DNA of 10,634 nt from Bacteroidales bacterium. Lineage in GTDB: Bacteria; Bacteroidota; Bacteroidia; Bacteroidales; UBA932. The DNA is taken from assembly GCA_016283985.1 (NCBI GenBank), contig JAEENZ010000158.1, forward strand, positions 1 through 10,634, in the 5' to 3' direction. This document shows, piece after piece, positions 1-6,639 of this stretch. The translations under genes and the position numbers were made by a program. How positions within the stretch are numbered: the stretch's first letter is position 1; each line of letters begins with the position of its first letter. Below the pieces are notes generated by a model. That model had not been told where the DNA came from. It made no database searches and was given only the letters and a program-made list of their open reading frames with translations.

Positions 1-108
1 GATGACCTTGTCGTCGGACTTGGGGTTCACTGCAGCGCACACGGTGCAGTCTTCGATGAAGGCGCTGAGAACGTAGTCGATGTCCTTCTTGATGTCGCGT
101 AAATTCAT
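1..108 (-). CDS. Conserved small Bacteroidetes protein, N-terminal 36 residues only
   Basis: The ATG at 108 opens a frame that stays open for 36 codons to the window edge, so the 3' part lies outside. The visible protein starts MNLRDIKKDIDYVLSAFIED and continues into a Cys-containing helix-like stretch. From memory this resembles a family of roughly 120-130 residue cytoplasmic Bacteroidetes proteins of unknown function that begin MNxRDxKK; that link is recall, not a search. There is no signal peptide. A TATCTTTG element about 24 bases upstream on the same strand supports its own promoter and this start. It lies downstream of the NlpC/P60 gene on the same strand with a 50-base gap, so it is probably transcribed separately. 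The function is unknown. Confidence 0.6.
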   Translation of the reverse strand, partial: MNLRDIKKDIDYVLSAFIEDCTVCAAVNPKSDDKVI

Positions 109-131
109 ATCATTCTGTGTTAAAAACGGTG

Positions 132-139
132 CAAAGATA
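132..139 (-). promoter_or_regulatory. Bacteroidetes -7 element (TATCTTTG)
   Basis: Read on the minus strand, 139 to 132 is TATCTTTG, a full match to TAnnTTTG. It lies 24 bases before the ATG at 108, which would give a leader of about 20 nt. No clear TTTG is seen at the expected 19-21 base distance upstream, so only the -7 half is supported. Confidence 0.55.
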
Positions 140-158
140 GAAAAATTATTTGAATTAT

Positions 159-1109
159 CTATTTCGCAAAATAGTCCGGACTGTCCTTCAGCCAGATGGG
201 CCTGAACTGCCCGCTGCCTTTGCCTATGTGGCCGATGATGCGGCGGATGTGGAGGATGTTGCGGCCATAGTAGTCGGGTTCTCCCGGGATCAGCGAGTTG
301 ATGCGCACGAGCTGCGAGGCATGGATGATCTTATGGTCGCCAATGCAGAGGGCCACATGGCCGACGGATGTGTCGCCGAAGAAGACCAAGTCGCCTTTCT
401 GCATCTGCTCGAAAGGAACCTCGATGCCGCACTGTACCTGCTGTGAGGCATCGCGAGGCAGCAGGATACCGTTCATGAAGTAGCAGTATCCGGTGAGGCC
501 GCTGCAGTCGAAGTGCCCCGGGGACATTCCGCCCCACATGTAGGGGCAGCCAAGATAGGTTTTGGCGAGGGCTATGATCTGGTCTATCTTGGTTTCGTCC
601 GCCTCCGCGGCTTCTGCCTCCGCCCACTTCCGGAAGTCCACCATCCCCTGCGCCGGCGTGTCCGTCTTCACCATATTGCCCATCAGCAGATTCTGCTCTG
701 CGATATTCTGAATGCAGATGTATTTGGGCGCTTTCAGATACTCCTCTGCCTCCTTGCGGGACATTGGAGCCAGGGTTGCGCCGTAGAGTTTGGTGGCCTT
801 CTGCTCCTCCGGGCTGAGTTCGCGGGTCGGGGCCAGCGCCAGTTCGTTCACCCATCCTTCATAAGGCTCGGGAGTCTTGATCCGCGCCCAGTACCCCTTG
901 CGCTCCAGCACCTGCACCAGCGTACCCATCCGCGTCTGGCTCACGCATTCGCTTCCATATCGCGGTTCCGCCCGCATGAACGCATCGCTAACATTCACAA
1001 CCGCCCACTGGGTATTATCGTCAATCTTATGGTTCTGAGCCTGCGCCCTGCAAGACATCAGCATAAACACTGCAGCACTTAAAATGCTGATTATCAATTC
1101 TTTCTTCAT
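159..1109 (-). CDS. C40 (NlpC/P60) cell-wall endopeptidase with bacterial SH3 domain, probable lipoprotein
   Basis: This 316-residue protein most likely cleaves peptidoglycan stem peptides (gamma-D-Glu to diamino acid type) at the cell envelope. Residues 1-20 form a signal peptide ending in LMSC, a plausible lipobox with Cys20 as the lipidated residue. Residues about 35-92 read as an SH3b domain (AVVNVSDAFMRAEP, GYWARIKTPEPYEGWV). The NlpC/P60 domain covers about 175-290: catalytic Cys202 in FDCSG, His251 in VGHVALCIGD and a third polar residue, His263, in IIHAS. SH3b plus NlpC/P60 is the layout of YkfC-type recycling peptidases, known in Bacteroides and Bacillus. It is divergently transcribed from dacB, so two peptidoglycan peptidases share one short control region. 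The lipoprotein assignment is less sure than the peptidase call, because there is also an Ala-x-Ala-like site near residue 25. Confidence 0.9.
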   Translation of the reverse strand: MKKELIISILSAAVFMLMSCRAQAQNHKIDDNTQWAVVNVSDAFMRAEPRYGSECVSQTRMGTLVQVLERKGYWARIKTPEPYEGWVNELALAPTRELSPEEQKATKLYGATLAPMSRKEAEEYLKAPKYICIQNIAEQNLLMGNMVKTDTPAQGMVDFRKWAEAEAAEADETKIDQIIALAKTYLGCPYMWGGMSPGHFDCSGLTGYCYFMNGILLPRDASQQVQCGIEVPFEQMQKGDLVFFGDTSVGHVALCIGDHKIIHASQLVRINSLIPGEPDYYGRNILHIRRIIGHIGKGSGQFRPIWLKDSPDYFAK

Positions 1110-1209
1110 AACAAAATCGGTAAAATCAGACGATTCTCCCTATAGTAAATAATTATAATACAGCAAGTTAGCTGCTGCATGACTATGGCCCAAAACGGAC
1201 GTTCTCTAA

Positions 1210-1217
1210 CAAAGGTA
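1210..1217 (-). promoter_or_regulatory. Bacteroidetes -7 element (TACCTTTG) for the NlpC/P60 gene
   Basis: On the minus strand, 1217 to 1210 reads TACCTTTG, identical to the -7 element of the tRNA promoter at 6093-6100. It would give a leader of about 95 nt for the gene starting at 1109. The leader contains a small stem (CAGCA at 1161-1165 with TGCTG at 1173-1177). No upstream TTTG is evident at the expected spacing. It lies only 20 bases from the oppositely directed element at 1238-1245. Confidence 0.45.
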
Positions 1218-1237
1218 GGGAAAAATCAGCAATTTAT

Positions 1238-1245
1238 TATATTTG
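1238..1245 (+). promoter_or_regulatory. Bacteroidetes -7 element (TATATTTG) abutting the dacB start
   Basis: TATATTTG matches TAnnTTTG fully. Its last base is only six bases before the ATG at 1252, so transcription from it would begin at or right next to the start codon. It also overlaps an in-frame upstream TTG at 1243, which argues against that TTG as the start. No good -33 TTTG is seen. Confidence 0.45.
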
Positions 1246-1251
1246 TATTCG

Positions 1252-2484
1252 ATGAAACTGATTGCCGCATTATTGCTCCTCGCCGCCACGCTCTCGACGA
1301 ACGTGCAAAAGACGGTACGGCAACTTGACGCGAAGGGCGGCCTCCTTGAGCAGAGCGTCTGGGGGATACTAGCCGTGAATTTCCAAGGGGATACGCTGGC
1401 GCAGCTGAACAAGGGCAAGCGACTGACACCAGCCAGCAACATGAAACTCATCACGACGGCCGCGGCCTACCTCAAACTCGGGCGGAACTACACGTTCAAA
1501 ACGCAGCTCGCCACCGACGGCGAGATCCGGGACACGACCCTCTTCGGCAACCTCTACATAATCGGCGGTGGCGACCCGCTGATCGGCAACCTTTTCACCT
1601 ATCTTCCCAAGGAGGACGTCCCCTTCGGCAAGTGGCGCAAGGTATTGGAAGACAAGGGTATACGCCGGATAGAGGGGGATATCGTGGGCGATGGCAGCTA
1701 CTTCAGCGGAGAGCGCAGGCATACGGATTGGAGTACGGAGGATGAGATTACGAAGGATGGGGTTGTGCCGTCAGGGCTGACCTGGCGCGGGGAGATGGGG
1801 GACAGTCTTCCCGACGGGCCGCTTGCCGCCGCGATGCATTTCCGCCGCTGGCTGATAGAAAACGGCATCGTAGTAACTGGCGCGGCGGGGGAAGGATATC
1901 TTGATTCTTTAACAGTACTGGGCATCGCGCAGTCGGCGAGCCTCAATCACATCGCCTCCATCACTAACCACCAGTCCGACAACTTCTGCGCGGAGACGCT
2001 GATCAAGGCCATCGGCAAGGCGAACAACGGCAGTGACGACTACGATACCGCCACCGAAGCCCTCCACCGGGCACTCGCGCCCATCGGCCTGGCAGGCCCG
2101 AGCGCCCAGATGCGATTCGCGGACGGGAGCGGCCTGTCGCGGAAGAACTTCGTCTCCCCGGAATTCCTGGTAAGCGTCATGCGGGGCATGGCCCGCACAT
2201 CCTCATACAACGATTACCTCAACTCCCTCCCTAGACCCGGGCGCAAGGACGGCACGCTGGTCGCGCGCCTGCCGAAAGCACCTGTGACGGTAAAGAACCG
2301 CATCTACATGAAGAGCGGCAGCCTCGGCGGAGTGCGATGCTTCAGCGGATATATCCTCCCTTCGGACGGGGACACCCGCAAGACCATCGTCTTCAGCATA
2401 ATGGTAAACAATTTTGTCGGCCGGCAGGCGGATCTTCTGCCCGTGCTCGACAATCTCATCCTCGAATTGGCAAACGAAAACTGA
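1252..2484 (+). CDS. dacB: D-alanyl-D-alanine carboxypeptidase/endopeptidase, PBP4 (S13) family
   Basis: This is a 410-residue penicillin-binding protein of class C type that trims or cross-cleaves peptidoglycan in the periplasm. All three active-site motifs are visible: SxxK as S62-N-M-K65 in TPASNMK, SxN as S242-D-N244 in HQSDNFCAE, and KTG as K354-S-G356 in MKSGSLGGVRCF. The family block LYIIGGGDPL (102-111) and the FADGSGLSRKN block (289-299) also fit. Residues 1-18 form a hydrophobic signal peptide. At 410 residues it is shorter than E. coli PBP4 (477). I chose the ATG at 1252 over the in-frame TTG at 1243, since the TTG lies inside the -7 element and the ATG gives a clean signal peptide. 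It is followed after one base by the next gene, so the two form an operon. Confidence 0.93.
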   Translation: MKLIAALLLLAATLSTNVQKTVRQLDAKGGLLEQSVWGILAVNFQGDTLAQLNKGKRLTPASNMKLITTAAAYLKLGRNYTFKTQLATDGEIRDTTLFGNLYIIGGGDPLIGNLFTYLPKEDVPFGKWRKVLEDKGIRRIEGDIVGDGSYFSGERRHTDWSTEDEITKDGVVPSGLTWRGEMGDSLPDGPLAAAMHFRRWLIENGIVVTGAAGEGYLDSLTVLGIAQSASLNHIASITNHQSDNFCAETLIKAIGKANNGSDDYDTATEALHRALAPIGLAGPSAQMRFADGSGLSRKNFVSPEFLVSVMRGMARTSSYNDYLNSLPRPGRKDGTLVARLPKAPVTVKNRIYMKSGSLGGVRCFSGYILPSDGDTRKTIVFSIMVNNFVGRQADLLPVLDNLILELANEN

Positions 2485-2485
2485 T

Positions 2486-3013
2486 ATGAAACGCATCCTC
2501 CTCGCGGCACTGGCCGCAATGCTCCTGATCCCCGGCGCGAACGCGCAGAAACCCCTGTCTTTCAATAAGGTAGAGATCAAGGGCACGGCAGACGAAATGG
2601 TCGCCGCCCTCGCGAAGAAGGGCTTTAAGTACGAAGAAACCAACGACGGCGTGCCGCTGGTGATAGGCAAGTTCGCCGGCTACTCCGACGTGGAGGTTAA
2701 CATCATCCCCGGAGCAGACAGCATCGTCTGCGCCATCCGCGCGGAAATCCCCCCGAGGCTCTCGTGGGTGAAGCTGGAGAACGACTACTCCGGTCTCAAG
2801 AGCATGCTCACCAAGCAGTACGGCAAGCCGGTGGAAGAGGTTGAAGAGTTCAAGGACGGTCCCTTCGAGGAAAGTTCCGGCAAGCTCGTCAGCCTCATCA
2901 AGAACAACTGCACCTTCCGCACCGTCTTCACTCCGAAGGAGGGAAAAGTAACCCTGATGCTCAAGCACCAGGGTCCCATCTGCTACGCCTGCATCCTCTA
3001 CGAGAACCTATAG
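2486..3013 (+). CDS. Small exported protein of unknown function, in operon with dacB
   Basis: This 175-residue protein starts at the ATG in CTGATATGAAACG, one base after the dacB stop, so translation is probably coupled. Residues 1-20 (MKRILLAALAAMLLIPGANA) are a clear signal peptide with an Ala-x-Ala cleavage site. The mature part has a VEIKGTADEMVAALAKKGF block, then FAGYSDVEVNII, then a C-terminal pair of cysteines in ICYACILYENL. From memory this pattern (a Kxx-G-xx-xxM/xxL helix followed by a GxFxGYxxxx strand) recurs in exported Bacteroidetes proteins of unknown function; I cannot name a family. The frame is open upstream to 2414, but that part overlaps dacB and lacks a signal peptide. 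The stop codon is part of a palindrome shared with the opposing kinase gene. Confidence 0.85.
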   Translation: MKRILLAALAAMLLIPGANAQKPLSFNKVEIKGTADEMVAALAKKGFKYEETNDGVPLVIGKFAGYSDVEVNIIPGADSIVCAIRAEIPPRLSWVKLENDYSGLKSMLTKQYGKPVEEVEEFKDGPFEESSGKLVSLIKNNCTFRTVFTPKEGKVTLMLKHQGPICYACILYENL

Positions 3014-4099
3014 GGATTCTATCCAGGCTTTCATCTCCGGCACTTTCGCGAGTGCACTCTTGAACAGCGCCCACTGGTTGCGGGTGCGGTCCATGTTGTG
3101 GGAAGGATACTTGATCTTGTAGTAGGTGTCCCCGTTGATATAGTCCGCGAAGAATCGGACGCACTGCATGTAGGGGAAGAGGCATGCCGCGAACGGCAGC
3201 ATCTCCCACTCCAGCGGGGTCAGGAAAACCTTGGCAGACTCGATGTAGCCCTTGCTGAAAGCCTTGAATATCTCCATGTTGAAACCCACCTTGGCGGTGT
3301 CGGGATCATCTTCCGCCACGAAATTGGCTGCCGTGCGGAGGAAGTCGCCGAAATCCGAGAAGACGAAGCTGGGCATGACGGTGTCGAGGTCGATGACGCA
3401 GAGCACGTTGCCGTCCTTGTCGAACATCATGTTGTTGACCTTGGTGTCGCAGTGGCAGATGCGCTTGGGCAGTTTCCCTTCGCGGAACAGGCGCTCGGCC
3501 TTCGTCATCTCCTCCTCATATTTGTATATGTCCTCCACCAGGGCCTTCACCTCGGAATCCGCCATCCGCCCGGCCTTATCGGCCGCAACCGCCTCGCGAA
3601 GCTGGCGTGCACGCAGTTCCATGTTGTGGAAGTCGGGGATGGTCTCGCCGAGGGTATCAGGAATGTCCGCCAGCTGGGCTTCAAAACGCCCGAACGCCTT
3701 GCCGGCGTAGTAGGAGTATTCGGGGGTGACGGCCTCGAAGGTGAGGGCGTCCGGGATGAACACGGAGATGCGCCAGTAGGTCTCGCCATCGGTCCAGTAT
3801 GTCTTGGGAGAGTCCTTCAGGGGCACGAAGCGGAGCACCTTGCGGTCCAGGTCGGCCTCGCCGGCGGCTTCCAGCTTGGCGCGGATGTGCCGGGTGACGG
3901 CCTCTATGTTGTGCTGGAGGAGTTCGACGTCCTGGAAGATGGCGTTGTTGATGCGCTGGAGCACATAGTCTTCCGGCCCGTCCGCGGAAACCTTGAAAGT
4001 ATCGTTTATGAGTCCGTTGCCGAGGGGCTTCACTTCCTTAATATTACCCTTGATGGCAAATCTGCCTGCGATGGCTGCGAGTTCCTGCTGTGTTTTCAT
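3008..4099 (-). CDS. Phosphotransferase-family sugar kinase, NahK-like (N-acetylhexosamine 1-kinase)
   Basis: This 363-residue cytoplasmic kinase has the aminoglycoside/choline kinase fold. The nucleotide-binding lobe has a loop-like LGNGLINDTF (26-35) and VLQRIN (46-51). The catalytic loop is H216-C-D218-T-K-V-N-N223 and the metal-binding motif is VIDLDTVMP (235-243), followed by SDFGDFLRTAANFVAEDDPD. The combination HxDTKxNN, IDLDTVMP and DFGD..R..A..AEDD matches bifidobacterial NahK, which phosphorylates GlcNAc/GalNAc at C1 for the lacto-N-biose/mucin salvage route, and the length is close to NahK (about 359). The substrate is inferred; other hexosamines remain possible. There is no signal peptide. 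A TATCTTCG element lies 22 bases upstream. It converges on the dacB operon with a 6-base overlap at the stop codons, leaving no room for a separate terminator. Confidence 0.85.
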   Translation of the reverse strand: MKTQQELAAIAGRFAIKGNIKEVKPLGNGLINDTFKVSADGPEDYVLQRINNAIFQDVELLQHNIEAVTRHIRAKLEAAGEADLDRKVLRFVPLKDSPKTYWTDGETYWRISVFIPDALTFEAVTPEYSYYAGKAFGRFEAQLADIPDTLGETIPDFHNMELRARQLREAVAADKAGRMADSEVKALVEDIYKYEEEMTKAERLFREGKLPKRICHCDTKVNNMMFDKDGNVLCVIDLDTVMPSFVFSDFGDFLRTAANFVAEDDPDTAKVGFNMEIFKAFSKGYIESAKVFLTPLEWEMLPFAACLFPYMQCVRFFADYINGDTYYKIKYPSHNMDRTRNQWALFKSALAKVPEMKAWIESL

Positions 4100-4116
4100 C
4101 TGATAAGGTCATTAGT

Positions 4117-4147
4117 TCTGCGAAGATAGTTATTTTTCGTATATTTG
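4117..4147 (+). promoter_or_regulatory. Bacteroidetes promoter (TCTG, 19 bases, TATATTTG)
   Basis: TCTG at 4117-4120 (one mismatch from TTTG) is followed by a 19-base spacer and a perfect TATATTTG at 4140-4147. It lies 23 bases before the ATG at 4171 and would drive the membrane protein and phosphatase genes as one transcript with a leader of about 19 nt. Confidence 0.65.
4121..4128 (-). promoter_or_regulatory. -7-like element (TATCTTCG) for the NahK-like kinase
   Basis: On the minus strand, 4128 to 4121 reads TATCTTCG, one mismatch from TAnnTTTG, 22 bases upstream of the ATG at 4099. It sits inside the 19-base spacer of the divergent plus-strand promoter (4117-4147), so the two promoters physically overlap and may exclude each other. 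Confidence 0.4.
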
Positions 4148-4170
4148 CCTTTGTTTAAAACCACATTGTC

Positions 4171-4776
4171 ATGAGGAAATTGTTCGTTTTGTCCATGTTG
4201 CTCCTGACCTGCCTGTCGGCGTTCGCCGAGCCGGGAGCAAAAAGAGATGAGCGCAAGGCCCGGAAAGATTCCATCAAAGTAGCCGAAATGGTCGGCGCGC
4301 ACCGCAAGGGCACCAAGATCAAGCTGGACGGCATAGTACTGGACAAGGATCAGCAGGCGCTGCTGCTTTCGAACATCGACGGCGTTGATTACAACGAAGC
4401 ATGGGCGGACTTCCGCGGGCAAAGGCGTCTCGGCAACGGCCTGGTCATAGGCGGGTCGGTGCTGATAGGTGTCGGAGCCGCAGCAGAGGTTGTCGCACTC
4501 GGATATGTAGTCGTTGGAGTGCTGGTCGCTGCATTCTCTCTCGGGCAGGCGGACATGAACGAGGTCATGAAACCGGCAGGATACTTCGCCGGCGGAGGAG
4601 CGGCTTCAGCGGCGCTCGGTGCAGGCGCTCTGGCCTTTGGCATCCCCATCCGCGTGAAAGCCGACAAAAAGATGAAAGCCACCTGCGAAGGGTATAACAA
4701 TGCCAGCGAGAGAGTCAGCAAAGAGGTGATTTTCGGAGGCACCAATTCCGGTGTCGGCATAGCCTTCAATTTCTAG
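4171..4776 (+). CDS. Exported Gly/Ala-rich membrane protein of unknown function
   Basis: This 201-residue protein has a signal peptide at 1-19 (MRKLFVLSMLLLTCLSAFA) and then a charged Lys/Arg-rich segment (about 22-48). A VLDKDQQALLLSNIDG block (56-71) follows, and then two long Gly/Ala-rich hydrophobic stretches: about 90-125 (GNGLVIGGSVLIGVGAAAEV onward) and about 136-160 (AGYFAGGGAASAALGAGA). The Cys at 14 is in the signal region and does not form a good lipobox. The small-residue-rich segments suggest close helix packing in a membrane. It heads a two-gene unit with the phosphatase five bases downstream, driven by the promoter at 4117-4147. I do not recognise a named family; similar exported proteins with paired glycine-rich segments occur in Bacteroides. 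Confidence 0.82.
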   Translation: MRKLFVLSMLLLTCLSAFAEPGAKRDERKARKDSIKVAEMVGAHRKGTKIKLDGIVLDKDQQALLLSNIDGVDYNEAWADFRGQRRLGNGLVIGGSVLIGVGAAAEVVALGYVVVGVLVAAFSLGQADMNEVMKPAGYFAGGGAASAALGAGALAFGIPIRVKADKKMKATCEGYNNASERVSKEVIFGGTNSGVGIAFNF

Positions 4777-4781
4777 TTTTT

Positions 4782-6065
4782 ATGAGACGATTTCTTCTTG
4801 CCGGAGCGGTTCTGGCCGTTTCCGCCGTATTTGCGAGCGCTCAGGATTTCAGCAAATACCCCAACCCCGAGTTCGCCCGCGCGATATCGGAGAAACCGTG
4901 GATTGCCAGTCTCAACACCTGCCCCTACGAAATGGCCGTTCAGCCCGGGCCGGACACGAAAGCCCCCCGCGGCTACAAGCCCTTCTATATCAGTCATTAC
5001 GGACGTCACGGCGCACGTTCGGGATGGGATCAGAAGCATTATGATCATGTGATCTCCGCCCTCACGGCGGCCAAAGAGGCGGGCATCCTGACCGCAAGCG
5101 GCGATTCCCTCCTCATGGAAACCGAATTGGTAAATAAGGCCACTAACAGGATGGACGGACGCCTGACCGTACGCGGGCAGAGGGAGCACCGTGCCATCGC
5201 CAACCGCATGTACAAGCGCTTCCACAGGGTATTCCGCCGCGGAAGCCGGAATGTGCGGGCGTTCAGCAGCACCATCCCCCGCTGCCTCGTGAGCATGGCG
5301 GCATTCACCAACCAACTCAGCGAACTGGACCCCAGGTTGAATATCGTCATGGACTGCGGAGAACAGATCCAGAAAGAGATAACGAATGACTCCGCCAAGG
5401 AGATAAGGCCCAGACTATACCACATTTCGGATTCGCTCAAGGCCCAGATAAAAGACGGCCTGCCGGAGATGATGTGCAGGCTGTTCACCGACACTACCGC
5501 CGCGAAGCAGTTCGTGCCGGATCCCAAGGCCTTCTCGAGAGACATCAACGCCGTTGCGTGCATCTGCCGCTCGTTCGATTATGACATAGACATGTTCCGC
5601 TATCTCCCCTTCGACTTGGTCTATGCCTGGGCGGATTACACTAATCATTACATGTACCTCGGGCAGTGCAACTCCATACCGTTCGGCGACAGCCGCATGG
5701 AACGCACCAAGCCGCTGGTAAACATGATCGTCCGCCAGGCCAACGAAGCGCTGGAATCCGGCAAGATTGCCGCCGACCTGCGCTTCTCCCACGATTTTCC
5801 CATGATGGCACTCTGCAGCTATATCGGGGTGGAAGGCGTAGGCGAACGATATGATACGGACGGTGCGCGGAAGAACTTCATCTCCACCTACGTATGCCCG
5901 TTCGCAGCCAACCTGCAGATTGTTTTCTACCGCTCGCGTAAGGCGGGAAAGCCCGTTCTGGTGAAGGTGCTGATGAACGAAAACGAGGTGAGGCTGATGG
6001 ATTTGGAGCCCGTGCAGGGGCCATATTACAGCTGGGAAGCCCTCCGCGAGAAAATTTCTCGATAA
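4782..6065 (+). CDS. Histidine-type (acid) phosphatase, MINPP/phytase-like
   Basis: This 427-residue phosphatase of histidine phosphatase branch 2 is exported by a signal peptide at 1-20 (MRRFLLAGAVLAVSAVFASA). The phosphohistidine motif is HYGRHGARSG with R75-H76-G77. The second catalytic motif is FSHDFPMMAL with H337-D338, in the position of the HAE/HD proton-donor motif of the family. RLTVRGQREH (127-136) matches the conserved block with an Arg near the phosphate pocket. Animal and Bacteroides MINPP enzymes have HAE here, so the HD form leans toward acid phosphatase or phytase chemistry. The substrate is inferred as phosphate monoesters such as inositol phosphates in the periplasm. The gene starts five bases after the upstream stop, so the two are cotranscribed. 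The next promoter (tRNA) begins four bases after the stop codon. Confidence 0.9.
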   Translation: MRRFLLAGAVLAVSAVFASAQDFSKYPNPEFARAISEKPWIASLNTCPYEMAVQPGPDTKAPRGYKPFYISHYGRHGARSGWDQKHYDHVISALTAAKEAGILTASGDSLLMETELVNKATNRMDGRLTVRGQREHRAIANRMYKRFHRVFRRGSRNVRAFSSTIPRCLVSMAAFTNQLSELDPRLNIVMDCGEQIQKEITNDSAKEIRPRLYHISDSLKAQIKDGLPEMMCRLFTDTTAAKQFVPDPKAFSRDINAVACICRSFDYDIDMFRYLPFDLVYAWADYTNHYMYLGQCNSIPFGDSRMERTKPLVNMIVRQANEALESGKIAADLRFSHDFPMMALCSYIGVEGVGERYDTDGARKNFISTYVCPFAANLQIVFYRSRKAGKPVLVKVLMNENEVRLMDLEPVQGPYYSWEALREKISR

Positions 6066-6069
6066 TATT

Positions 6070-6100
6070 TTTGCATTTTAGCAAAAGTATTGTACCTTTG
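6070..6100 (+). promoter_or_regulatory. Strong Bacteroidetes promoter of the tRNA operon (TTTG, 19 bases, TACCTTTG)
   Basis: TTTG at 6070-6073, a 19-base spacer and TACCTTTG at 6093-6100 match the primary-sigma consensus of the phylum in both boxes and in spacing. The start of transcription is expected near 6104-6107, about 20 bases ahead of tRNA-Gln. This is the best promoter in the window. Confidence 0.85.
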
Positions 6101-6102
6101 CA

Positions 6103-6120
6103 GTCCGCTTTCGGGCGGAC
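6103..6120 (+). other. Leader stem-loop before tRNA-Gln
   Basis: GTCCGC (6103-6108) and GCGGAC (6115-6120) form a perfect 6-bp stem around TTTCGG. It covers the expected transcription start and ends six bases before the tRNA, so it may form only in part. It could be a processing signal in the 5' leader or a chance GC-rich palindrome. It has no T-tract, so it is not an intrinsic terminator. Confidence 0.45.
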
Positions 6121-6126
6121 ACCTAT

Positions 6127-6200
6127 TGAGATGTGGTGTAATGGTAGCACTACAGATTCTGGCTCTGTCAGTGAGGGTTCGAATCCTTCCATCTCAACCA
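6127..6200 (+). tRNA. tRNA-Gln (anticodon CTG)
   Basis: A full cloverleaf can be drawn. The acceptor is TGAGATG (6127-6133) with CATCTCA (6190-6196), discriminator A and encoded CCA. The D-stem is GTG/CAC, and the anticodon stem ACAGA/TCTGT encloses the loop TTCTGGC with anticodon CTG. The T-arm is GAGGG-TTCGAAT-CCTTC. The weak U1-A72 first pair is typical of bacterial tRNA-Gln. It is four bases upstream of the next tRNA and probably cotranscribed with it. Confidence 0.95.
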
Positions 6201-6204
6201 CCCC

Positions 6205-6278
6205 GGCGGGGTAGCTCAGCTGGTTAGAGCGTCGGATTCATAATCCGGAGGTCGTGGGATCGTGACCCACTCCCGCTA
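6205..6278 (+). tRNA. tRNA-Met (anticodon CAT), probably elongator
   Basis: The acceptor GGCGGGG (6205-6211) pairs with TCCCGCT (6271-6277), with G-U pairs at both ends, and the discriminator is A. The D-arm is GCTC-AGCTGGTTA-GAGC, and the anticodon stem TCGGA/TCCGG encloses TTCATAA, anticodon CAT. The T-stem is GTGGG/CCCAC, but its loop is ATCGTGA instead of TTCGAAT. CCA is not encoded (CTC follows), unlike the adjacent tRNA-Gln. The anticodon stem lacks the three G-C pairs of initiator tRNA, so elongator Met is favoured; a lysidine-modified Ile(CAT) cannot be excluded by eye. Confidence 0.92.
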
Positions 6279-6310
6279 CTCGGCCGACAATCGTCAATAC
6301 AATATATATA

Positions 6311-6341
6311 TTTCGGAACTGCCCTGCGAGGCGGTTTTTTC
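6311..6341 (+). terminator. Intrinsic terminator of the tRNA operon (repeat copy 1)
   Basis: AACTGCC (6317-6323) pairs with GGCGGTT (6330-6336) around the loop CTGCGA, followed by a run of six T (6335-6340). It lies 33 bases after tRNA-Met. Bases 6316-6339 are identical to 7640-7663, and a diverged inverted copy lies at 7571-7601. Confidence 0.85.
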
Positions 6342-6351
6342 TTTTATATAT

Positions 6352-6639
6352 CAGTGCGTTACGGCGGTTTGGGTTTGCGGCAGAAAGTCTATCATTGGGA
6401 ACCACAAACTCAATGTCTATCTAAAAGCCATAAGAGACCTCTGCGTGATAGACAAACCTATCTTCTCCCACGTCGCCAGACACACCTATGCTACCAGGTG
6501 TTTGAATAGAGGGATACGCCTGGAAGTGGTCGCCAAACTCCTGGGACATAGCACAACCAGAATCACACAGCACTATGCAAAGCTCCTTAAAGACAATATC
6601 TTGAATGAAGTAAAGGATGCTTTTGAGAAGTCACATTGA
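6352..6639 (+). pseudogene. Tyrosine recombinase (integrase), C-terminal remnant
   Basis: The open frame ending at 6639 encodes the last part of a phage-type tyrosine recombinase. Clear similarity starts near NHKLNVYLKAIRDLC (about 6409) and holds the catalytic HxxR in FSHVARHTYAT, the second conserved His in AKLLGHS, and the nucleophilic Tyr in TQHYAKLL. The N-terminal SAM-like domain and the first catalytic Arg are missing: upstream the same frame runs into the tRNA terminator and the tRNA itself, and there is no ATG before the homology. So it is a 5'-truncated fossil of about 80-95 residues. The family is the one found in Bacteroidetes integrative and conjugative elements and islands. It starts directly beside repeat copy 1, as expected for an integrase next to an attachment site. 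Confidence 0.75.

Noticed and set aside
159..174. Hairpin CTATTT-CGCA-AAATAG as terminator of the NlpC/P60 gene
   Set aside because: The stem is short and AT-rich, includes the stop codon, and the T-run (about 141-146) is too far away to be convincing.
3008..4099. Aminoglycoside-resistance phosphotransferase
   Set aside because: The fold is shared, but the IDLDTVMP and AEDD blocks and the length fit NahK-type sugar kinases, not resistance enzymes.
3098..4129. Long open frame on the plus strand opposite the sugar kinase
   Set aside because: It is antisense to a well-supported kinase and has no recognisable motif. It results from the GC-rich codon pattern of the opposite strand.
6262..6351. 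Upstream part of the integrase reading frame, including a GTG start
   Set aside because: It begins inside the T-loop of tRNA-Met and reads through the terminator. It has no recombinase similarity.
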